Part shown: one piece after another, positions 55,961 to 64,000 of the stretch
How the letters are laid out: each line of letters starts with the position of its first letter
Numbering within the stretch: the stretch's first letter is position 1
From: CAVQBP01 sp963782475
GTDB lineage: Bacteria; Bacteroidota; Ignavibacteria; Ignavibacteriales; Ignavibacteriaceae
DNA: 64,000 nt
Reading direction: 5' to 3'
NCBI GenBank assembly: GCA_963782475.1
Contig: CAWAJW010000005.1
Span: forward strand, 124,001 to 188,000
Program-made: the position numbers and the translations under genes
The notes under the pieces: model-generated
The model's database searches: none
Seen by the model: the letters and a program-made list of their open reading frames with translations, nothing else
Told to the model about the DNA's origin: nothing

Positions 55961-56361
55961 TTTACGGCTCCAAGTTTTTGATATTCCGGTTCTTTTAAAA
56001 TTTTCTCATCTCCTGGTATGATATTTTTTATTCTCGCAATTTTATCATCAGAGGTTTTCCTTTTTCCTTCAAGCAGCTTCATATTATCCTTCATCCTGTT
56101 TAGCTCTTTTCCAAGTTTATAATGTGCTTCCGCTAAATCGGCATTTGCCTTTTCAATTGTTTTCTCTGCTTCGATAATTTCTTTCCTGGCTCGATTAATA
56201 TTGCCGATTGTTTCCTTAATGCTATCCTGCGCAACAGTAATACTGTTTTTAACGGAATTAACTTTCTCTTTTATTTCTTTAAGATTAAGTCCTCCCCAAA
56301 TGGATATTGCTAAAAGGAGGATTATTATAATTCCCAACATTATATTGATAGTTTTATTCAT
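55957..56361 (-). CDS. Membrane-anchored coiled-coil protein, unknown
   Basis: This 134-residue intact frame has an N-terminal signal-anchor helix (INIMLGIIIILLLAISIWG) followed by an almost unbroken heptad-type helix (about residues 27-120) with many Lys/Glu/Asn. It ends in a short Pro/Lys tail. The topology is N-terminus in, coiled coil in the periplasm. It is translationally coupled (four-base overlap) to the exported coiled-coil protein downstream, whose helical region could pair with it. An AGGGAGATATCT precedes the ATG. The role is unknown. Confidence 0.62.
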   Translation of the reverse strand: MNKTINIMLGIIIILLLAISIWGGLNLKEIKEKVNSVKNSITVAQDSIKETIGNINRARKEIIEAEKTIEKANADLAEAHYKLGKELNRMKDNMKLLEGKRKTSDDKIARIKNIIPGDEKILKEPEYQKLGAVK

Positions 56362-56619
56362 AGATATCTCCCTTTAATAAATATTGAATTATACAATTAT
56401 TGATCAATCAAGGTTGAATTCTAAAATATTTTTATAATAATGATTTGGAAAAAATAGAATTAAATTATTCCCACCTGATCTTTAGAATATTCCCCATAAA
56501 ATCTTATGCTTTTTGCAATTTAGTATAAACGGATAAAAAAGAAAAGCAAATCTGAGAAAATAAAACAGGGTAGATTTTTTTAATTAATTGATATCATCTT
56601 GTTTAACAACTCTTCAAGC

Positions 56620-58890
56620 TCAATTTATGCTGCTGCTCATTGACGGCGGAGCATTAGTGGGTGAGCTTCCCCAATTTTTGTTTGGTCTTGGACCCATTTG
56701 CAGATTGAGCACTCCGCCATTCTCAATATCACTCTGTGAAAACCATGGTTTGACAAGCTGCTTCCCATTGAGTAGAGCAGATTGGATATATTTATTCTGA
56801 ACAGAGACATCATCTGCCTTTATTGTAAATGTTTTTCCATTAGGCAAATGAATTGTAGTTTTTGAAAACAACGGACTTCCTATTATGTAATACGGATCTC
56901 CGGGACAAAACGGATAAAAGCCCATTGCGGAAAAAACATACCAGGCTCCCAATGAGCCTTTATCATCATCACCCGGTAGACCGAGAGGAATATCATTATA
57001 CCATACCTCCATAAGCTGCCGCACGATCTTCTGTGTCTTCCATGGTTCACCTGCAAAATCATAAAGATAAGGGATATGAAAACTTGGTTCATTGCCCTGC
57101 GCATAATTTCCAATGAGGCCGGTCATGTCGGGAAACTTCGCGAGAAAAGAATATTTCCACATCCCGCCATATTGCACCTCAAAAAGAGAATCCAGCTTGG
57201 TTAAGAAAGGCTTTCTGCCGCCGAAAAGCTCTATTAAGCCGGCAGGATCATGTTGCACATTAAACGTCCATACCCATGCATTGCACTCAGCAAAGTAATC
57301 ACGCCCTCCGGGACCGCTTGGAAGGATTGGATCAAATCCTTTAACCCATTCTCCATCGGAAGAGCGCGGTGCCATGAATCCTATGGAATCATTGAAAACA
57401 TTCTTGTAAACTGAAGCTTTCTTTATAAAATATTCATAATCATCCTTATGGCCGAGAGCTTTTGCCATTCTTGCTATGCACCAATTGTCGTAGGCAGCTT
57501 CGAGTGTGACAGAAACAGCCTGTCTGCGTTCGAACGGTGCAACATCCGGGTCCGTTTCTTTTTCTCCTTCTTTCAGGGCAGGGAAGAATCCCTTCTGCAG
57601 GAATACTGTATCCAGCGATGTCATTGGACCGTTTCTCCATGGCAGCATAGTGGCATTCATTGCTTCCTTCTTCATTGCCTGATAAGCTTTTTCAACATCA
57701 AAATTCCTGCATCCCTTAAAATAAGCATCTGCGATCACTTCATTAGCATGCTGTCCTAACATTGCCGCAAAATCTCCCGGCAGTCTTGGAAACATCGGCA
57801 GCCAGCCCGACTGTTCGTCCATTCGAATCAATGATTCGATCACATCCCCCTGCTGCTTTGGATCAAGAAGAAGCTGCAGCGGGTGGTTGCATCTAAAGGT
57901 ATCCCACATTTGATCATTTGTGTAAAAATCTCTGCCTTTGCTTGAGTGAACCTTCTTATCAAAACCGCTGTAATATCTGCCGTCTTCTGTTATGTTCATC
58001 ATGTTCTGTTCTGATCTATATAGAGAGCTATAGAAAATTGATTTCTCTTTCTCAGTGCCTCCCTCCACTTCAATTTTCCCAAGAAGATTATTCCATGCAG
58101 AGCGAGTCTCCTGTTTTCTCAAGTCAAAATCCCACTCCTTCAAAGCTTCGTTCATATTTTGTTTTGCTTGTTCAAGACTGATAAATGATAAACCTGTCTT
58201 TACCATCACCGAAGCTTTATCAGATTCGGGAAAAACCAGAGTGAAGCCGATCTGCTTTCCATCCATACGTTGTTTTTGTTCCTGTTTGCCGTTATAATTC
58301 CAGGAAGCTTTGAGTTTGAATGGAGATGAGAACTCGAGATAGAAATAATACGGAACCTTGTTTATTGTTGTAAACCCCTGGAGCAGGGAAGAGTTTTTAG
58401 TTTCCATCCAGCCTGTATCATCAATCATAATATTAATAAGCTTACTGCCGGCTGATTGGAAATCAAACTTATAAAAGACGGCGAAATGTCCCGCAGTATA
58501 TGATGCTTCTATGTTATAATCTTCCAGCAGTCCTTTGTAATAATATGGAGTTCGTGTTTCGAAGTCACGATCAAAAGCAGATGCAATTTCATTCGGATCG
58601 GTTTTCACTGAATCGATGCCCGGCATAATGGTAGCACCGCCTGCGGGGAAACCGTAGATTTTCGTGGCTAAATAAGAATCGGTAATGCCAGGATTCAGTT
58701 TAGGCGTTACTTGCGGGTAATCATGAGGCAGCTGCACTACGGACCTGGTAGCGGTTAGTAGGATGCTGATTCCGCCTATATCCGTATTTACATAATCAAC
58801 AGGTTCTTTTGGTGAATCAGCAAAGGAATTCTTACTAAATAATATAAGTATTATAGCGAAACATATTTTAAGGCATACCTGGGACTGCAT
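56620..58890 (-). CDS. GH92-family alpha-mannosidase, exported
   Basis: About 756 residues. The start is taken at ATG 58890, which yields a proper signal peptide (MQSQVCLKICFAIILILFSK, cleaved near SFA). Earlier ATG 58947 would bury it. Family motifs are PVDYVNTDIGGIS near the N-terminus, GFPAGGATIMPG, then RDFYTNDQMWDTFR, GNEPSFHIPYLYDFAGEPWKTQ (catalytic Glu region) and GLPGDDDKGSLGAWYVFSAMGFYPFCPGDPYY (general-base Asp region). GH92 enzymes are calcium-dependent exo-alpha-mannosidases acting on N-glycans and mannans. The frame is intact and sampled lines are richer in G+C than neighbours. A hybrid two-component regulator typical of glycan-use loci lies just beyond the tRNA. Confidence 0.93.
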   Translation of the reverse strand: MQSQVCLKICFAIILILFSKNSFADSPKEPVDYVNTDIGGISILLTATRSVVQLPHDYPQVTPKLNPGITDSYLATKIYGFPAGGATIMPGIDSVKTDPNEIASAFDRDFETRTPYYYKGLLEDYNIEASYTAGHFAVFYKFDFQSAGSKLINIMIDDTGWMETKNSSLLQGFTTINKVPYYFYLEFSSPFKLKASWNYNGKQEQKQRMDGKQIGFTLVFPESDKASVMVKTGLSFISLEQAKQNMNEALKEWDFDLRKQETRSAWNNLLGKIEVEGGTEKEKSIFYSSLYRSEQNMMNITEDGRYYSGFDKKVHSSKGRDFYTNDQMWDTFRCNHPLQLLLDPKQQGDVIESLIRMDEQSGWLPMFPRLPGDFAAMLGQHANEVIADAYFKGCRNFDVEKAYQAMKKEAMNATMLPWRNGPMTSLDTVFLQKGFFPALKEGEKETDPDVAPFERRQAVSVTLEAAYDNWCIARMAKALGHKDDYEYFIKKASVYKNVFNDSIGFMAPRSSDGEWVKGFDPILPSGPGGRDYFAECNAWVWTFNVQHDPAGLIELFGGRKPFLTKLDSLFEVQYGGMWKYSFLAKFPDMTGLIGNYAQGNEPSFHIPYLYDFAGEPWKTQKIVRQLMEVWYNDIPLGLPGDDDKGSLGAWYVFSAMGFYPFCPGDPYYIIGSPLFSKTTIHLPNGKTFTIKADDVSVQNKYIQSALLNGKQLVKPWFSQSDIENGGVLNLQMGPRPNKNWGSSPTNAPPSMSSSIN

Positions 58891-58980
58891 AAGATCTTCT
58901 TTGTAGGATAATTTCAATTTTAATATTGTAATAACATTATAACTCAATCCCCTGAATTATTGAAAAATAAAAAATCTTAG

Positions 58981-59067
58981 CGGAGAGACAGGGATTCGAA
59001 CCCTGGGTGATACGAGTACCACACTGGTTTTCGAGACCAGCCTATTCAACCACTCTAGCATCTCTCC
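58981..59067 (-). tRNA. tRNA-Ser (anticodon CGA)
   Basis: An 87-base type II tRNA on the minus strand. The acceptor stem is GGAGAGA/TCTCTCC, the anticodon arm CTGGT-CTCGAAA-ACCAG gives CGA, and there is a long variable arm and a T-arm with GGTTCGAATCC. CCA is not encoded. It lies 90 bases upstream of the GH92 start on the same strand. Confidence 0.95.
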
Positions 59068-59346
59068 GATTAATTGAATCAAATACATATCGTGATGCAA
59101 AGAACACTATTCATCATAATCATCTATTTTTCTTGAACAAAGGTAAATAAAGAGATAAATTAAATCAAAGGTTCTTGATTCTTATAATTTCACTCCGCTA
59201 TCAAGATTTTCATGTCAAGACTAATATATATTTGGTTCCCCTCCAAAAACTGTTTACACTAGCCTTTATATTAAAGGCTGAATAATATTTCGAAAAAATT
59301 TGCGTCATCTTTTTTCGCTTTTATAAATTAATACAAATAATTATTA

Positions 59347-62300
59347 ATGTTATCAAAAAAATATTTGATAATAAGCTTATTATCTGTTCTTCTTTTACTT
59401 GTTACGGTTTCGTTCGGAAAAGCTGCTGGCTCCAAATATCAAGAGATAGGGGAACCATTTACTAAATATTACAGCCCGAAGGAATATAAATTATCTCCCG
59501 CAAATTGGTGCATCATTCAGGATAAACGGGGCATCATGTATTTCGGGAATGAAAATGGAATATTGGAATTTGACGGCGCTTCATGGCGGAAAATAAAAAC
59601 CCCGTATAATTTATCTGTTCGCTCATTAGCAATGGATGACAGCGGGAGAATATATGTTTGCGCATCTTCTGATTTTGGCTATCTCAAACCTGATTCTACG
59701 GGGCAATTAAAATTTAAATCGTTGCTGGGTTATCTCGATAAAAAGTACAGAAATTTTGGAGAAATGTGGGATGTTATTTGTTCCTCAAAAGCCGTCTATT
59801 TTAAGACAAAGGATAAAATATTCAGATGGAACGGAAAAGATATAAAAATTTTGGATTCAGTATTTTCCTTCAGGTTATATAAAATTAATGATAAAATTTA
59901 CACAAGGAATAACGGCACCGGTTTAATGATGATCAACGGAGATTCCTTAAAGCTTATGCCGGATGGTAAATATTTTTCTAAAACCGGTGTTTATGATATG
60001 CTGCCTTTCAAGGATGAGGATTTAACTCATAAAGAAAGAATCCTGGTTACTACAAATTATGGCGGTTTATTCTTATCTGATGGCGGTAAATTTTCACCAT
60101 TTAAAACTGAAGTAGATTCATTATTAAAGACTAGCCAGATTTACAATACCTGTATTACAGCGGATGGAAATTTTGCTTTTGCTACCCAGCGCGGCGGTGT
60201 TATAATTATTGATCACAAAGGACATCTCCTTAACATTATGGACGAAAGCTCGGGTTTACCAACAAATGTTATATTTGATGTTTACTCAGATAAACAAGGC
60301 GGTTTATGGTTAGCAACAAATAATGGAATTGTACATTGCGAAACACCCTCTCCATTATCAGTTATACCCAAAAGAGGTTCATTGAAATCTCCTTTACATT
60401 CAATTTTACGCTTTAATGGTAAATTTTATGCTGCTGATGAATATGGTGTAATTTATTTAGACAAAAAAAGTAATTCTTTCAAATTGGTAAAAGGTATTAA
60501 TAAACCCGTATACATGTTATTGGATTATAAAGGAACTCTTTTTGCGGGAACTAATTGGGGAGTTAAAATAATTGAGAATGATAAATTACAGACTACATTA
60601 ACAGGTAATACAACCAATTGGATATTGCCTTCCAAATGTTATCCGGGCCGGTTATATGTTGCAGATGGAGATGGATTGTCAATCCTTCAACAGCGAAAAA
60701 AAGGAAATGAATTTGATATCCATAAAACAAATTTTAATAAAGAATTGGTTTCTGTGGTTGAAGATAGAGACAGCAGTTTATGGCTCCAAAGCCTTGATGG
60801 GGGAATAATTCATGTTACAGACAACATGGATAATCTTTTAACAGGACAAAAAAATATACTACATTACGAATCTTATCCAAAAGAAAAGCTGCCCGGTTAT
60901 CAATCAAGTTTGTATGATATTCAAGACAAGATACTCCTTGCAACTGATAAGGGGTTATTCCGGTTTGACAAAACGTCGAAAAAATTTATACCTGATTCAA
61001 CTTTTGGTTCTGCGTTTGCTGATTCAACTAGTACTATTTTAAATATTACAAAAGGAAAAAATAGCGATCTATGGATATTAGCAAAAGTGAATGGTATTGA
61101 TGAACTTGGTAAAGCAGTGCTGCAAAAAAATGGAAGCTATGTTTGGCAGTCTATCCCGGTTTTCCGGCGGTTAGATCTGAATAGTGTTACTGCAATGTAT
61201 GCTGAATCTGATTCCATAACAAAGAAGGAAATACTATGGATAAGTACTGATGATGAATTAATACATTATAATTCTCTTATCAAAAAAGATGTAAAAATAA
61301 AATACTCAAGTTTGATTAGGAAAATGGAAGTTAGTAACGATTCCCTTATTTATGGAGGCGCAAAAACAGCTGACTATTCATGATAATATACCCATCTTAC
61401 CTTTTAGCAATAACAATATAATTCTTAATGTGGCAGCAGCTACTTTTGATAAGCCTGAAGCAACACTTTACCAGTATTATCTTGAGGGGAATGATAACGG
61501 ATGGTCACAATGGACAAAGGAATCGAAAAAGGAATATACTAACCTTTCAAGCGGAGATTATAAATTACATCTCCGCGCTAAAAATATTTATGGTATAATC
61601 AGCAATGAAGATACTTTTGCTTTTACAATACTTTCTCCCTGGTATTTTTCAGGGTGGGCCTATGCTCTATATGGTTTAATATTTTTGGGATTATTATCCC
61701 TGGTAAGGTATTCGGAGTTAAAAAGATTAAATAAAAAACATGCGCTTGAGCTCGATCTCGTTGCTTTTGAAAAGTTAAAAGAGCTTGACCAGTTGAAATC
61801 TCAATTCTTTGCAAATATTTCACATGAATTTCGTACACCGCTCACTTTAATTTTAGGACAAATTGAAAGTGTTCTTTCATCCCAAGTTGATATAAAAGAA
61901 AAAGGAAAGCTTCATGTTGCTGACAGGAATGCAAGAAGACTTCTGACGCTGATCAATCAGCTGCTTGATCTTTCCAAGCTTGAATCCGGAAGCATGGAAT
62001 TAAAAGCTGAACAGCATAATATTGTCTCTTTTCTCAAAAGTCTATTTTATTCTTTTGAATCAATCGCCGAATCAAAGAAAATTACTTTGAAGTTTGAATC
62101 GGAATTTGAGAATATCCCTGTTCTCTTTGATCCCGATAAAATGGAGAAAATATTTTATAATCTGGTTTCAAATGCATTCAAATTTACACCAGCTGACGGA
62201 GAAATAAAAGTTAGTCTGAATATTCTAAATAATGTCTTAGTTGAAATTCATGTGAAAGACAGCGGGAAAGGTATGGGCAAAAAAGAGCTTTTACATATCT

Positions 62301-63368
62301 TCGATCGTTTTTATCAGGCAGACAGTTCAAGCACCCGTGAATATGAAGGGACTGGGATCGGACTATCTCTGACAAAAGAATTAATCGTACTCCATAAAGG
62401 AACTATTTCTGTAAACACCGAATTGGGCAAGGGGACAGAATTTATTATTAAATCTTCCTCTAGGAAATATAATTCTTGACAAAGAAAAATTAGTAGTAAT
62501 CCCCGCAGATAAGTTTTCTTTTAAAGTTTTCCAAATTGAATCTGAAACAAATGAAATTGATCCGGTATCCGGTTTACCTTCCGATAACGGCGGCGGCCTC
62601 CATACGAATTCAAGTGAAAAGGAAATAGTTTTAATTGTTGAAGATAATATTGATGTCCGGGCTTATATTCGCGAGCAGACGGAAAATGATTACATTGTAA
62701 TCGAAGCATCCAACGGGGAAGACGGTATTTTAAAAGCAGAGGAGAATATTCCCAATATAATTATTACCGATGTTATGATGCCTAAAATGGATGGTTATAA
62801 ATTCAGTTTGGAAATAAGGAAAAATGAAAAGACAAGCCATATTCCGATAATCATGTTAACAGCAAAAGCCGGGCTGGATGATAAAATAGAAGGGCTTGAA
62901 ACCGGTGTCGATGCTTATCTTACCAAACCTTTCAGTGCCAGGGAATTAAAAGTGCGGATAAAGAATTTAATTGTCCAGAGAAAAGAGCTGCGCAAAAAAT
63001 TTGGCCGGGCAACTATTATAAAACCCTCGGAAGTTTCGGCGGTTTCTGTTGACCAGGAATTTTTACAAAAGGTAATAGGAATAATTGAGTCAAATTTTGA
63101 AAATGAAAAATTCCATGTAGAAAAGCTCGCCGACTGTGTTGGAATGAGCCTGTCACAGCTTAACAGGAAATTGAATGCACTCATCGACCAGCCTGCAGGA
63201 CAATTAATCCGTTCTCTTCGCTTACAAAGAGCTGCTGATCTTTTAAAACAGAATTCAGGATCAGTTGCGGAAATATGCTATAAGGTTGGATTTAATGATC
63301 AAGCTTATTTTTCCCGTTCATTTAAGAAGCAGTTTGGGTACTCACCGTCGGAGTATAAGAAAATTTGA
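59347..63368 (+). CDS. Hybrid two-component system regulator (HTCS) with AraC output (frameshifted)
   Basis: About 1340 residues reconstructed, the usual HTCS length. It has a signal or anchor segment (YLIISLLSVLLLLVTVSF) and a periplasmic two-bladed Reg_prop beta-propeller sensor of about 660 residues (GIMYFGNENGILEFDGASW, GGLWLATNNGIVHCE). A Y_Y_Y domain (YLEGNDNGWSQWTKESKKEYTNLSSGDYKLHLRAKN), a membrane helix (WAYALYGLIFLGLLSLV), HisKA (FFANISHEFRTPLTLILGQ) and HATPase (NLVSNAFKFTP, GTGIGLSLTKE) follow. The receiver is ITDVMMPKMDG, then TAKAG and TKPFS, and the AraC helix-turn-helix ends FNDQAYFSRSFKKQFGYSPSEYKK. Indels near 61375 and 62462 split it. It probably senses a glycan fragment and controls nearby hydrolases such as GH92. 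Confidence 0.9.
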
Positions 63369-63696
63369 TTCTATAGTATGATATAAATATTATTGACAAG
63401 GAAATTAGGAATTGGGGAAGGGGAGAAGCGGAGAGAAGGAGAGATTGAAAATTGCAAGAATTAAACAGAAAATAAGAAGCTGTAAACCTTCCTTTTCTCT
63501 GAAACTCCGTTTCCCCACTTCCACATTTCTCTATAATTTTGTTTTAAGCATTTATTAAATTTATTCAGTCCGCTATTCTATTTCTAACAAATGCACCAAA
63601 AGTCCTAATAATTGCTCGTATAGTGCAAGATGTTAGTTTGGGATTCTTCTACTTTTGCCTCAGCAATTCACAAATTATATATTATGGAGTACTTAA
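63369..63696. other. Intergenic region with imperfect inverted repeat
   Basis: Purine-rich 63408-63445 (ggaattggggaaggggagaa then gcggagagaaggagag) faces pyrimidine-rich 63489-63532, whose complement reads agagaaatgtggaagtgggg then aaacggag. Together they can form an imperfect long hairpin downstream of the HTCS gene. The rest of the gap holds nothing recognised. Confidence 0.5.
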
Positions 63697-64000
63697 ATGA
63701 ATAACCATATGTTGTCTTACTTTCTTTCAATATCTTTACTTTTTTGCTTATTGAGCCCGCTGTCTTTTGCGCAGAATAAACCAACACGGTTTGCAAAACA
63801 ACACAATTCTAAATCTTTACAAAAAAATCTGAAGACTACTGAATAAATGCTCTTACAACATTTGCAGAATGATACTACAAATTCAAAATTAACTGCGGTA
63901 CAAACTGTCAGAGAACTCGAGCAGATCTTTCCTGATAACTCATTTAGTTCGTTTTTAGAACCTTTAAGTGAAATTGTGCAAAATGAGGAGTCAGGGACCC
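63697..64000 (+). CDS. Partial secreted protein with in-frame stop, unknown
   Basis: ATG 63697 opens a signal peptide (MLSYFLSISLLFCLLSPLSFAQ, cleaved before NKPTR) and a short basic stretch that meets TAA at 63844-63846. The very next in-frame codon is ATG, and the frame stays open to the window edge (MLLQHLQNDTTNSKLTAVQT then VRELEQIFP). Because the reading frame is the same on both sides, a single base substitution or a true two-gene arrangement could explain it, unlike the indels elsewhere. Composition is protein-like throughout. The family is unrecognised because the C-terminus is missing. Confidence 0.55.

Noticed and set aside
1..64000. CRISPR array, prophage, integrase or insertion sequence
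   Set aside because: No regularly spaced repeats, transposase or phage structural motifs were seen in any frame.

Overview
The window is AT-rich chromosomal DNA, probably from a member of the Ignavibacteria/Chlorobi side of the Bacteroidota. The evidence is a complete-length sprA followed directly by porX (type IX secretion, T9SS), a secreted protein ending in the NYPNPFNP-type T9SS sorting domain, an hpnCDE squalene operon, a hybrid two-component system with an AraC output, and generally weak Shine-Dalgarno signals. I see no phage, insertion sequence or CRISPR array. The assignment is inferred from gene content only.

Layout. 1-2.2 kb: a partial outer-membrane protein, a patch of short palindromic repeats, and a T9SS cargo protein. 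2.5-7 kb (minus): an efflux-type ABC operon (HlyD/MacA adaptor, ATPase, two FtsX-type permeases). 7.3-12.5 kb (plus): hpnCDE, citrate synthase and a cupin protein. 12.8-26.8 kb: sprA, porX, tsaE, tsaB, a DUF1573 protein, accD and panC (plus), then coaX and birA (minus). This is a housekeeping block joining T9SS, t6A tRNA modification, fatty-acid synthesis and CoA/biotin metabolism. 27-30 kb: an hsp20-dnaK-hsp20 heat-shock cluster. 30-36 kb: a sigma54 two-component system (sensor kinase plus NtrC-type regulator) flanked on both sides by small secreted DxDGDGxCD proteins, one of them in an operon with an outer-membrane protein. 36-38.5 kb: a membrane acyltransferase-like protein and ruvB. 38.9-41.7 kb: phnDCE. 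41.8-46.9 kb: a very large soluble multi-PAS/GAF histidine kinase and a receiver protein. 47-53.5 kb: a GT4 glycosyltransferase preceded by a 27-residue membrane microprotein, a six-hairpin glycosidase-like protein, two small unknowns, a phosphoesterase and a cytidylyltransferase. 53.5-56.4 kb: a sparse region with a gene remnant, bacterioferritin and two coiled-coil membrane proteins. 56.6-63.4 kb: a GH92 mannosidase, tRNA-Ser(CGA) and a hybrid two-component regulator, probably a glycan-use locus. A truncated secreted protein ends the window.

The most interesting system is at 30.0-35.9 kb. The two secreted-protein promoters, 5.2 kb apart, share one architecture: a CGAC-N6-GTCG dyad, a degenerate second dyad 21-22 bp on, then 49-50 bp of spacer and a GGCAC-N5-TTGA sigma54-like -24/-12 element. 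The gene pair between them encodes a sigma54 activator and its sensor. This resembles the ZraP-ZraSR envelope-stress arrangement, with an unrelated calcium-binding-like protein family in ZraP's place.

Caution: at least fifteen conserved genes, several normally indispensable (gltA, dnaK, accD, panC, tsaB), carry single-base frameshifts, densely between 22 and 26 kb, while roughly 47-59 kb is clean. I treat these as probable sequencing or assembly errors and annotate each gene over its full reconstructed extent.
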